Positions 22,265 through 33,265 of a DNA stretch of 64,000 nt are shown piece after piece. Source of the stretch: Zhengitettix transpicula (taxonomy: Eukaryota; Arthropoda; Insecta; Orthoptera; Tetrigidae). How positions within the stretch are numbered: position 1 is the first letter of the stretch; every line of letters starts with the position of its first letter. The position numbers were made by a program, and so were the translations under genes. Under the pieces are notes generated by a model, which had not been told where the DNA came from, made no database searches, and saw nothing but the letters and a program-made list of their open reading frames with translations. The stretch covers positions 210,100,746-210,164,745 of the forward strand of contig CM073590.1 in the NCBI GenBank assembly GCA_037074705.1, in the 5' to 3' direction.

Positions 22265-25200
22265 TACTTATTTATCTAATTAGTATACCTTTAACACAGA
22301 TGTTTTATTATTGTTTTCTTTTAATAAATGCCAAAATTTAAAAAAATCATTCACTTTAAATGTTTTATAGGCTATCTTTATACTATACACTAGATGAGGG
22401 CACACGTCGTTAAAGACTGCTATTAATCCAAAGATATAAAAAGTCAAATGATATTAAAACCCATTTTAATAAAGACGTGAGGTAAACCGAATCACGGCAA
22501 GTAATTAACTACAGTAGACAATTTTACAGGTATGGACGGCGTCCTATGACGATTGTATAGTCCATGGCTCTAAATTCATATTTCTTATAATTTAGCATAC
22601 ATATATGGGATTATATGCAATCCCGTGCTTAATGGTCCTCAGCAGTAGCAAAATGATTATTAAGCGCTTTCCTTCTTTATCTTGTACTGCTTGTGAATAT
22701 ACAATTATCCATTCCATCATTAGTGACGAGGTTGTGTTGTACATCAAAACGGCACAGTACCTTCATTATCCTCACCTTATTAACATAATTTTACAAATTG
22801 TTTGCCATTTACGCACGATTGCAACATCAATGGCGGGAATATTCATCAATAATGTACTCGCCCGATGTACAGTAACTACTATATATCATATGAGATTAAC
22901 AGCAATTAATGCTGTAATATTCCCATTCTTCACTTTCAATCCGTCTCGCGTAACATCCTTCTTCTAGCGTTATGAAATGAAATGCAATGCAGTCATCCGT
23001 ATCCAGTAATTAAAATACGTTTCAAGTTCTCTCCAAACCCCCACTTCTGTCTTGAAATTCCGTTAGGAGATAGTTGTAATAAAACTTCGTTGAGATCTGT
23101 TCAGACGTTTTTGTGTTTATATGGTTCTGACAAACCGACAAACACTCATAGAAGTTAGGAACAACTACAATGGTAACTGATGAGTTTTTTGAGTTATGTG
23201 CTACATCACCACAAGCTATTACTTTTTTCGAAGATAATTATGTTAGATACTAATACTAGACCAGCGATAGTGTTACCAATACTCTGACACTCCTCTAATA
23301 CATTTATAATTCCGTCGTCATATTTTTCAAGTGTGTCTAATTTTTAAAAGCGGAATAATTTAGCAGCAAAGTATTTTCCCTTCTTACATATATTAAATAA
23401 ATTTAATTTTTGGAACAAGATCCGAATTATGGCATTTTTGTATTCAGGATCATGCTGTAGATTTTCGCATTATGATATCCCTTAAATCTTTTCTTCGTTG
23501 AAGTAAACTTTTATTTTTACATACTACCAAAAATATACGACTACTATTTTCGTTTTGAAATTGTAAAGTACTTTAAAACGAGATTTTTAATTACTAAATG
23601 GTTCGATTTTTCTTATTTCGTTGCTTATGCCGCCTTATGCGGCCGCTTCTCTGTGTCATTGCTCGGCACGGCCTTGTGCTGTCAGATACGAAGCACGGAA
23701 AAGAGGCATTTTGTTGAGCTTTATTACGGGTGGCGCAGGAGGGGGGGGGGGGGAATGTCTGCAATGGAATACTCTGCATGCGCATTTCTCGTTACAGACA
23801 GAAACCGGGAGCTACAGCAGTCAGTAGCCAAGAGACAGTCACCTGGCTGAATTAGAGGGACTGAGTGCACCACAAGGTTAAAGTTTTCGATAATCGAAGA
23901 AGAAATTTACGCTGAAAAAACACAATTATTATGAAGGTTCTCAAAATTAAGAATTATTAATTATTATGTGCTGTAGTACATGAGCACATATCCACCAGCC
24001 GCCATTGACCAACTTATTGGTTGCTAATAACTGTCCAACAACAACGTGCACGATAAAATGCATACTAATTAGAAAATATAAAGCATAAAAATTGAAATTT
24101 TAGATCGAGAATAAAAATATTAAGCACCATCAATATATTAAAATAAAATGAGCAAAACGTGTAATTTAGCGTAGTATTCAATAGTTGAATACTAAAATGA
24201 AGTTAGAATTTACTGATGACTCTCATACTAGCATAAACCTACATGATATGCTAATCAAATGTAAATGCTGATTCATCACATTTATTATTTTCATTTTAGA
24301 CCAGTTGGACCACATTCTAAGAACGTTTAAATTAAGACATATAATTGTATAATTGGACTAATTAGTAGTGTATTTTTAAAAGAGTACTGAGCTCACGACG
24401 TGGACGTCTAGATTACATTCAAAGTTATCGACAGATCACGAATATGCGTATCATCTTATGAATTATAAATAATTCAGACGTATGATTCCGGATAAAGATA
24501 AAAGTTTAGTAGCAGATTAAACGGATTATTTTTAATGAACTAATTATCATATACTTGATTGAGATTCAATAAATTAATTTAGAAACTTGCCTCAGGACTT
24601 AAAACTTGTGCTGACTTTATGTGGCATAATAAAGGTGAGTATATTAATATAGGAAAATATGTCATCCTTAATATACTTTATTAAAATTTTTGTAACATTT
24701 CCCATTCAGAAAATTTATCGAATTAAAGTATTCTTTGTTTAAAATAACTCCTTTCACCACAGGTTTACTGAAATCTTTAAAAATGTGTTAGTTTTTCGCC
24801 CAATATTGATAGTTTTCCGCCAAATATTGACACTAAAAACTTTCTGTCGTTTCTCTGTACGTCACTGAACTGTCCACTACCGATTACAAGAGTTATATTA
24901 TCTGCCTGTCATTTAGACTATTTCTAAGTGCATGTCACTTACACCAAAATGGTGGTATACATTGTATTCTGCAGAATACCGTACGTGCATTTAGAAACCA
25001 CTGTTCCTGTAATTAGAGAAAATAATCTCTGGCTGTTACGATTGCATTATATGCTTAAACACTGGTAATTTATAGCAGAACTAGTTTTTGTTGTCATACA
25101 ATTTTGCAGTGACCGTGACCAGTCCTGATAACGCCTTGTAGACTCACTTCCAAAGTCAGAAATCGTCCCCTGTAATTATATAGAAATGAAAGGTAAAAAA

Positions 25201-25554
25201 TAACGGAACGTCGGCAATGATTCGTTGTCAAAGTAGATATTTAAAGTTCGGGAACGTTAACCAACGAAGATGAATGAAACATTGTTTCTCTTTAGTCCGA
25301 CGGTTGTGATATCACGATTGATGACATTTGTAGGAATATAGTTTGTCAGTCCATAATAACAAAAAAATGATCTACCATATAAATGAGATTGTATCATAAT
25401 ATCGTTGTTGGAAAATTAGAAAATAACTACGAAATTGTTGTGAAATGTTCGGCACGGAAAATGATGTTATTACAATTTATAATATTTTTTGAGCAAACTT
25501 CCATTAGATAAAAATATATATTGCATAAATTTTATTTCACAGAAGGAGAAATAC
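22265..25554. other. No gene recognised; one CpG-rich patch
   Basis: Mostly AT-rich. A GC-richer patch at 23610-23870 contains GCGGCCGC at 23639-23646 and a poly-G run at about 23741-23754. Open frames there exist on both strands and show no domain. The 120-codon frame at 22605-22967 is hydrophobic with AT-rich codons and is probably chance. Confidence 0.5.
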
Positions 25555-26477
25555 ATTGTAATACCAATTAAACAGGCTATTAATTGTTTTTAATAATTAA
25601 ATTGTTAGAGGTACGAATGCGTAAAGGCGACAATCAAGGCCAGTTTTTACTTTGTTTACCAATGGAAACTGAAAAACCGCGCTGTTGAAGAACAGTCAGT
25701 CTGCGCGGAGATACGAGACAGAACGGTCCACATAAAGTAATAACACCGTAAAAATTTGCTAACCTAAAAGCATGAATAGTGTTATCCAGGAGGTCCAACG
25801 GGGAGATATAATAGTTTATATAAAACGCGAGTAAGCAGTTTGGCGGAGAGACACATAAAAATCGCAATTTGGAAGCAGAAGTTTTTGCTGCCCAAATTGA
25901 ACTAATTGTCGCATCGAGAGACTAATCCAAACTGGTACCAGAAGTACTGTCGTGAGTACAAGACAATTATTAATAATTGTAAACGATAATTAAAGGGTAT
26001 AGTCAGATTTAGTTCGCGTTTTTCTTTTCATTCGTTTTCTTTTGTTTCTAGTATTTTAATTTTGTATTCCTTTAACGTCAATGAATTTAATTGTTAATGT
26101 TTTAATTGGAGTGTTCTTTTATCAAACCCAGTTATGACCCTGAGATATAAAGATTCGTCGTATTTGATTGTAATGATATAAGAACTGTATTTTCATAAAA
26201 TGCCAAGAATTAATAAATGAAAAATTAAAGTATTTGTTGTTAACTGGATGAAATTCGGCGTGCAAAATAGATCTTATACTATGTAAATTTATCAACAATA
26301 ATAATTTTTTTAAATTTAAATCTGAAATTAATTTGGTTAATTATTTCAATGATTGAAGACCACAGTTTTAATCATTTCATATTTGACGTCTTCAACGTGT
26401 GGCTAACTTTCATTCAAATTTTAATTAATTTTTTGTGTTAATTGATTCATTTAATTAACCCTATCAAGGTATTTATT

Positions 26478-26482
<5 letters not shown>
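25555..26482 (+). mobile_element. Repeat family B, copy 1 (928 bp)
   Basis: This segment matches the inverse of 58523-59663 along its length with scattered mismatches and indels. Both ends begin with the 9-mer ATTGTAATA in inverted orientation, suggesting short terminal inverted repeats and so a non-autonomous DNA element. No coding frame is shared: 25634-25867 (minus) is open here, and the partner has a related but altered frame at 59326-59562. Compared with the partner this copy lacks about 165 bp near 25925. The right end runs directly into an (AT)n tract, as the equivalent end of the partner does. Confidence 0.8.

Positions 26483-26517
<35 letters not shown>
26480..26517. repeat. (AT)n microsatellite
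   Basis: About 17-18 AT units adjoin one end of repeat B copy 1. The same element end in copy 2 also adjoins an AT run (58512-58524). Confidence 0.95.
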
Positions 26518-26518
<1 letters not shown>

Positions 26519-29500
26519 CGTATTACTTTCGTCTGTAGAATGCTTAAAATTTTTTTAGAATATATTTACGTTTCATGATCCAAGACTGATGTCATCAGAA
26601 TTCCGGTCTGTCGGTTACGATTTTGCTCGCTTACAACAATGCAAACGTTCGTTGAAATTGTTTCCCGTTGATCTAATGAGGAGTGGAAAAGTTTTTAGAG
26701 ATACCATACGTCAATTGTTGACAAAATGGCCGACGCCCCAACCGTTCATTTTGCTCCAACTGTCACAAGAGAACAGACAACCCAATTTTGATGAAACTAT
26801 TTCTCGTTGTTACATAGAGCTGAAAAAAAGACTCCACCACTTGGAGACAAAATGGCGGACCCGACAAATACTTTGTTTTGCTTTTTAACAAGAAGAATGT
26901 CATTCCAAATTTTGTTTTCAGGAAGAATATTCTTAGCAATATCACACTAAATTCCAAGACAGTCAGATAAAGTGTAATACGTTGGAAAACTGGATTGTAA
27001 CTTCATGGACAGGGATTTTGTTTATTTTTCAGAAAAGGTGCTGAACGGGTTTTCTATGAAGCGGTAAACAATTTAACTTTGAGGTTTCCTTAAATTGTCA
27101 TCCACGAATACGACAAAGTAAAAACTTAAAATTTGGTTTGCTTATTTTACTTTTTATTTTACGGCTCAAGTTTATTAGTAGGTAAACCAAATATATCTGT
27201 AAAGAGTAGGCGAGAAGGTAGCCGAATTTTGCTGATAGAGTCAATATTTAACGATTTAGAAAAATGCCTTGTTCTAGAACAATGACGTATGAGCATCGCA
27301 ATAACGATAATAAAATGGAGCGAAGAATTTTATTTTTGCGAAAAGCTAACCCCAACGAAATCTTGACTTCAATATGTCTTCCGGAAATTACCCCAAGCAG
27401 AAATGAATAAGATTAATGAAAAATAACTGATTTTGAATTTTTGAACTAAGGACTGGTTTTCAGTGAGACTATACAAGAAGAAGAATAAAATCGGCAAATA
27501 TGAAGGTTTGTGATGAATCTAGCAAATGGCGAAAGTAATGATAAATCAGATGTATTAGTGTGGGGTTGGGAAGTATTCACGTATATGACAGAACATTTCA
27601 TATGAGATTCCTTCGGATGGATGAAAACTGGGTGTAACGTTTTTGTTTGAGATTTAAAAGCGCTCAAGAATAGGGTGTTACTATAGTAATACGAACTGCC
27701 TGATCAATGTGAGATCGCTGCCTTAGTGTTAAGACGTGAAATTCAAACAGCAGTTCTGTAGAATCAAAGTGATCCAACGTCAATTCTGCCCAGTATCTTC
27801 TTTAAACCTTGAGAGTTTTTCAACTTATTTGACGAATTAAAAAGAACTTGAACAATCGATCAGCGTTGCGAGCTTGAGCTGATATTCCAGTGAGTACTTT
27901 CATTAATATTCATGGAACAATTATTTTATCTAAGTAGCCTAAGCTGCCAAAAACAAACAAAAATTGGCAGACAACAAAACTATAAAGAATGACGTTCGAC
28001 TACCAATTAGCACATGATTTAATTTTTCGTTAGCGCATTCAATGAAAATTACTATTGCAGTCCAGAGGCAACGTCGTTAATTCTTAAGCGTAGGATGCAA
28101 GGTCAGTAAAAGATTTTCCGTTTGTCAGAGAACACTTAAGATAATGGGAAATACTTTATTCAAAATTTATTTGCATGTCCGAGGCACAAAATTCGTTGCT
28201 TGTTATAAGTTAATAAATAAATTAATAATCATTGGAACAGTTAATTACATAATGCATCTCCTCGCAACGCATGACTATTGTAAAGTTATAATCACTTTCA
28301 GATAGCCTTCATTTACTTAAAATATAACTGTTTCAAAGAAAACAGCAAAACAACTTTATTTGTACCTCAGCTGTTACGTAATAAACGAAACGTAATGCCT
28401 TATTACTCTTCGCAAGCCTGAAGACAGTTAATAAGAAACGAATCCTTCGCTCATAAACATTAATCAATGTGTGTTTTGAATAAATTCAAACCTGAAAAAG
28501 TGTTATGACATTAATATTCAGATATGCGAGCGGTTTGGTTAAACCGGTCAAACTACGAGTTTTACCACTAAAATCGCCCTCGTTTTGAGGATACCATTAC
28601 CTGAAAAATTATCACGAAGAGCAGACTATCTGGTAAGTAATATGAGCGGAAGCAGACTAACGCGTAAATCAATTATAATATATTTATCGTAATTGTATAA
28701 TTGATCTGTAATCGTTGGTCGTCTCGTATCTGGTCAATTTGTTGAAGTAATAAGAATGCTATCCTTTTCGGTTCCCATGGTCGCTCTTTTTAAAAACGTT
28801 TAGATTCGAATAACTTGAACCTGTATCTCGGTTGTCTAATTTTCTAAAAATAAAACTCAGATTTCTACAGTAAATATTTTGATGATCTGAGGTGAACGTC
28901 GCTTCGTCTGTGGTCCATGGGAAAAAGGGGGCGTATAACGAAATATTTCCCCGGCTCCACCGAAACGAATCGCAAGGCGTGAGGCTGGCAAACCGAAAGG
29001 ATCACGAAAGAAGCTTGGAGGTCATCAGCACTTCACCCAAACTAAAAAGCACCGTGGTGAACCTCTGTAAATCATTCGGGGAATTGTAGTTGTAACCGTT
29101 TATCGTAGAACAGCTCATTGTGAAAATATCTTGAGCATAATTTAGTTTTTTAATCGATATGGAAAATATTTTGTAGCTATGAGAACCTATAGTCTCCGTG
29201 ATCTAGGGGCTGGAATGGGGTTAGGTGGAATATAATGGAAATATTTGTAATTTAATAAATGGAAAAATAATTATTAAATCGTGTTTGGAGAGTATAAAAT
29301 CAGGCAATAAAACATTTGAAATAAATTAATAATTTAATGCATCCATTAATCAGCCTGACTTAGCTCATTCACACAACGTATGATATATATTATATTTTCT
29401 GAGTAGGAAATACTTTAATATTTAATTACTTCGTTAATTGCTTGACGTTTTGTTATTAAGCATTACTGCAGCAGGAACATAATGAGACTTCTGTTCTCCC

Positions 29501-29899
29501 AGAACTACCGTCATCGATGGATTCCACATATACACATATACTGCCTGTTAAAATTCTCCCTCTTACTCCCCCAAAACGTCAGTTTTTCATACGCTTCTTT
29601 AAAACCCTACCAATAATTTCAATCTTGCAGATCTCAAGATAAATCAAGAATTATTTTCTGACGGCGTTGACTCTCACGTCTTGGTGGAGCACGAATTAGC
29701 CAGCAACAGATAAATTATGTTTGTTTACAAATGACAACCCCAGCCACTGAAATTGTATTTTATTCTTAAGTAAAATTTAAACTTTACACCTTTAATGACC
29801 ATTACTAGGTCTGTAGAACGTTAGTAAATTTTTAATTGAGCTAAAAAATCATCACAATGTGTATTCTTAAGACTCATTGCAGATATTTTTGCCTCGTTT
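26518..29899. other. No gene recognised; old repeat traces
   Basis: At 26569-26599 (minus) a perfect CTGATGA is followed after a weak stem by GAAAC, a possible decayed hammerhead-like motif. At 26724 and 26852 AAAATGGC(C/G)GAC recurs within a 99-codon open frame (26589-26888), which looks like repeat DNA related to 15.3-15.7 kb. A modestly GC-richer stretch at 28880-29090 is open for 65 codons without a domain. The remainder is AT-rich. Confidence 0.45.
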
Positions 29900-30560
29900 T
29901 ATTATAGGAGCATTGTCGTTCGCAGTGTGGGCTAAACGCCTAATTAATAAAAAGTTGCCGTCTCACTCGCGGTAGCTACAGTAGTTTTTCCCTTTCCATT
30001 GTTCCGTATCAGATAAAGCATTCGTGACGTAGTAGGACTTACTTCTCACTGCGGCCCATCACTGAACACGTTGTTATAATGCTAGAGCTTCGAAGATCTC
30101 ATCACCGAGGCTTTCTGGAACTCGTGAAGTTCCTGCGCTCAAACCTTAATTCATTTATTCACGTGAGCATAACCGCCCAAGGATGTCTGTGACGAGCGAG
30201 CTCTCGTCGTCTGTTTATTAGGCCAGTCTAGGGAAACGTTATATTCCTCCTATTTGCAAGGCAAACTCGCGTACCGGTAGTCGGTGTCTGGGTGCTGTTT
30301 GTCTCGCATTTGCATATAAAAGCGGCCAGCCACACGGTTTGTACTACAAGTAAAATAGGCACGCCGTGATTGACTCTCAGCCAACAGAGGCGGTCGTTTA
30401 ACGACAGAGCTGGAGTAGATAACGTTAGAAGAGTGCAGGAGAAAGTGGACATGGAGGGCGAAAATTACATGCCAACTCAACCGAATGCAGTGAATTTTTC
30501 CGGGATCGAAGACTTACGGGCGTACTGAGTAACTGCTGCCAAAAGACCATTGGGTCACTC
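29900..30560 (+). promoter_or_regulatory. Promoter-like GC-rich patch with TATA box
   Basis: The sequence becomes GC-richer with many CpG pairs. A good TATA box, TATAAAAG, lies at 30315-30322, followed by GC-rich sequence. About 130 bp downstream an ATG at 30451 opens a 25-codon frame (MEGENYMPTQPNAV start) that stops at 30526-30528. This could be a core promoter with a first exon, but no clear splice donor precedes the stop and no downstream exon is recognised. The call is an inference from composition and the TATA element only. Confidence 0.3.
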
Positions 30561-30834
30561 AAGAGAAGATCGTCTTTAAAATGCTATAAATAAAGACCGC
30601 ATTCCTGTAAGAACTGACCATTTTATTTTGCACTATATTAGCATGTAAAACCAAAAGATTCGCTCACACCATTTACCTTAAATAATTTTAGGCCCCATAT
30701 GCTTCTTACAAATGGGATACATTAAAAATTATTCATAATTTTTAGCCAAATCAACAATAATTTCAATTCACTCATTCTCACCTGAAGTTAACGAGTATTA
30801 AAATTACCTATACGTAAAGTCATAGTATTTCAAC
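30561..30834. other. AT-rich flank of tRNA-Val
   Basis: Nothing recognised between the promoter-like patch and the tRNA gene. Confidence 0.6.
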
Positions 30835-30907
30835 GGTTCCGTGGTGTAGCGGTTATCACGTCTGCTTTACACGCAGAAGGTCCCCGGTTCGATCCCGGGC
30901 GGAACCA
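30835..30907 (+). tRNA. tRNA-Val (anticodon TAC)
   Basis: The 73-nt sequence forms a full cloverleaf. The acceptor stem GGTTCCG/CGGAACC is perfect and followed by A. The D arm and A box are TGGTGTAGCGG, the anticodon stem is TCTGC/GCAGA with loop TTTACAC, giving anticodon TAC at 30868-30870, and the T arm and B box are GGTTCGATCC with stem CCCGG/CCGGG. There is no intron and no mismatch. A TTTTT run at 30912-30916 immediately downstream is a suitable RNA polymerase III terminator. The product would decode GUA and probably GUG. Confidence 0.97.
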
Positions 30908-30911
30908 TAAA

Positions 30912-30916
30912 TTTTT
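30912..30916 (+). terminator. RNA polymerase III terminator of tRNA-Val
   Basis: Five T residues five bases past the tRNA 3' end, the usual pol III stop signal. Confidence 0.8.
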
Positions 30917-31229
30917 ATTACGTAATTTAAGGTTCCCAAAATTAATCCGTTAGTGCGATGAAAAAATTAACATAGCAGGCCGTGATTTAGCGATTAATTT
31001 ATTTTGATCTCCAACAGGAAATTAAATCTGTTAGGCTAGTGATGCAGTCCTCATTACATTTCAAAAGAAAAATAAAACTAAACCGGTCACCAACGAATGT
31101 TACAAAATACTTGTTTCGAAATAAATAACGGATGAAGCTTGTGGTAAACTTATCACACTGTGACAAAGAATTTGAAAAATTCGTGAGGTGAAAATTCTGT
31201 TTTTTCTTAGAGATTTTTGATGAGTCAAA

Positions 31230-31804
31230 ACTTTTTTTTTGGGTGTAGACAGGCTGGCTATGTATAGGGTAATCCACATAGTGGCAACTCCCCACTTACA
31301 GCATAGGAAAGGGATTTGAAAGGGGGGATGTGGAAGGGTGGAGGAAGGTAGCCAAGGGTTAACTAGGGCCCCCGGGCTATAGTTTAAGGATCCTACCCGG
31401 CATTCGCCTAAAAGTAATGCAGGACAAACCCAAGAGACACCTGCATCAGGTACGACGGGCATTGGGAGTTGTACCAAGCCCTTCCGATAGCGGGAGAGGA
31501 GTTTGCTGTGGGGACGCAGCATTCCCTTCTCCGTGCCTCGACCAGTTTAGGAGGCAGCTAGCCGACTTTTCCAATATGGGAATAGCGGACAACTCTTACC
31601 CCATGCCCAAGGTCTGTGACCCCGGAACATACACCTCTCAGAACAGGCCGAGGTGCCTCGGCTTGTGGGAACCTTAGTTCAAACACGGAGGGGAAAAGGC
31701 ATCCCCAAAGGTAGCCCCTTCGTATCTCTCCTACAAGGTTCTGCCTGCGAGAGAGCATCCCTCGCAGGTATTGCCTGCGAGAGAATAGCCCTCGCAGACC
31801 TTCC
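31230..31804 (-). mobile_element. Retroposon family A, copy 6 (with double 5' hairpin)
   Basis: A nearly complete minus-strand copy. Its 3' end has the GGGTGTAGACAGG subfamily sequence followed by an A run (T run on plus at 31230-31239). Its 5' end carries two hairpin units and then AGGAAGG, like copy 3. A small local duplication of GGCT is present in the 3' part. I see no clear target duplication. It lies in inverted orientation to copies 7 and 8, with about 650 bp between. Confidence 0.85.
31745..31797. repeat. Two hairpin units at 5' end of copy 6
   Basis: Units at 31745-31767 and 31775-31797 have arms CTGCGAG/CTCGCAG and repeat at a 30-bp period. The second unit is the exact reverse complement of the first unit of copy 7. 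Confidence 0.9.
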
Positions 31805-32453
31805 TATGTCATTAAAAATGTCTTCTCATTCACAGTTTAAAATTGATACATTGATTTCGAGAGAGAAAAAACGATTGCTCTTTACACGCATTAAGTCTGT
31901 GCGTTCACAACTAAAGCTAGGAATCATTTTAATATGTTTTACTATTAAAATTTACAGGAAATTATTAGATTGTGATATTGACATTTGCCAAAGCAGAAAA
32001 TTTTACCGAGATTAAAACAAAACGTTTCAGTATTCCATTAAACTAACACCTGAAGGCACAGAACCGATACATGGAGCTCAGAAAGATAAAACTTCATGAT
32101 AGATTCTGCTTAGTATGTGTCATTGTACTTTCAAAATAAATTAATTTGCAGTTAACGTTTTCTTTTTAGAAAAGTTTAACATCATACTTGCTTTCAGTAT
32201 CCAGTACTTTTATTTTGTCCCTCTAATTATAACTGAAGTTCACTGAAGTGAAAGTGGTATTTATTTCAGTTTACTCATATACTTCGTAAATTTGTATTCT
32301 GTTATATAATTTTGTAGATGTAGCTGCCGCCGGACAAATGCTAAATAATAATAATTAAATTTGTTAATTATTTGTTGACGTTTTTGTTTCCGCTCCAGGT
32401 TACGAATATAATTCAATTACATAACATTTCTACCACACTAAATTTCTAGTTTA
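31805..32453. other. Unique spacer between inverted A copies
   Basis: AT-rich, no gene recognised. TTCTAGTTTA at 32444-32453 is the left target duplication of the dimer. Confidence 0.6.
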
Positions 32454-33255
32454 TAGATAGTCTGCGAGGGCTATTCTCTCGCAGGCAATACCTGCGAGGG
32501 ATTTTCTCTCGCAGGCAGAACCTTTTAGGAGAGATACGAAGCCGCTATCCGAAGGGCATGGGACAAGTACCCAATGCCCGACCAACCTGATGCACGTTTT
32601 TCTAGGGTTTTCCCTGCATTACTTTTAGGCAAATGCCGGGTGGGATCCTTAAACTATAGCCCGGGGGCCCTAGTTAACCCTTGGCTACCTTCCTCTACCC
32701 TTCCGCATCGCCCCTTTCAAATACCTTCCTATGCTATTAAAGGGGAGTTGCCCAACGTGGATTACCCTCATGTAGCCTGTAGCCCTAAAAAAAGGATGCC
32801 TTTGCCTCTCCGTTTTTTAACTAAGGTTCCCATGAGCCGAGGCACCTCGGCCTGTTCTGAGAGGTGTATGTTCCGGGGTCACAGACCTTGGGCATACGGT
32901 AAGAGTTGTCCGCTATTCCCATTAGAATAGTCGGCCAGCTGCCTCCTAAACTGGTCGAGGTACTGAGAAGGGAATGCTGAGTCCCCACAGCAAACTCTTC
33001 TCCCGCTATCGGAAGGGCGTGGGACAAGTACGCAATGCCCGACCTACCTGATGCAAGTTTTTCTAGGGTTTTCCCTGCATTACTTTTAGGCGAATGCCGG
33101 GTCGGATCTTTAAACTATAGCCCGGGGGCCCTAGTTAACCCTTGGCTACCTTCCTCTACCCTTCCGCATCCCCCCTTTCAAATCCCTTCCTATGCTATTA
33201 AAGGGGAGTTGCCCAACGTGGATTACCCTCATGTAGCCTGTTGCCCTAAAAAAAA
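32454..33255 (+). mobile_element. Dimeric retroposon family A insertion (copies 7 and 8)
   Basis: Two family A units lie head to tail. Copy 7 (about 32454-32793) has both 5' hairpins, then a deletion joining the GAGATACGAAG start to CCGCTATC, then the complete 3' part with an A7 tail. Copy 8 (about 32794-33255) follows directly, lacks hairpins, starts at GGATGCC, and ends GTTGCCCTAAAAAAAA. The direct repeat TTCTAGTTTA occurs at 32444-32453 and 33256-33265, outside the pair but not between the copies. The two units were therefore probably inserted together as one dimer. Confidence 0.85.
32462..32514. repeat. Two hairpin units at 5' end of copy 7
   Basis: Units at 32462-32484 and 32492-32514, each with arms CTGCGAG and CTCGCAG, 30 bp apart. 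They match those of copy 6 in inverted orientation. Confidence 0.9.
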
Positions 33256-33265
33256 TTCTAGTTTA

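Noticed and set aside
22605..22967. 120-codon plus-strand frame, hydrophobic
   Set aside because: No domain, AT-driven composition, no neighbouring exon or splice support.
26569..26599. Perfect CTGATGA followed by GAAAC as a strong ribozyme
   Set aside because: The sequence between does not form a stem flush with the core, so I count it only as a possible decayed member.
31100..31522. 140-codon minus-strand frame (and similar frames at 2294-2536, 32574-32930, 33035-33310)
   Set aside because: They arise from retroposon family A. Frames are broken by indels in different copies and run in either strand, so no conserved protein is supported.
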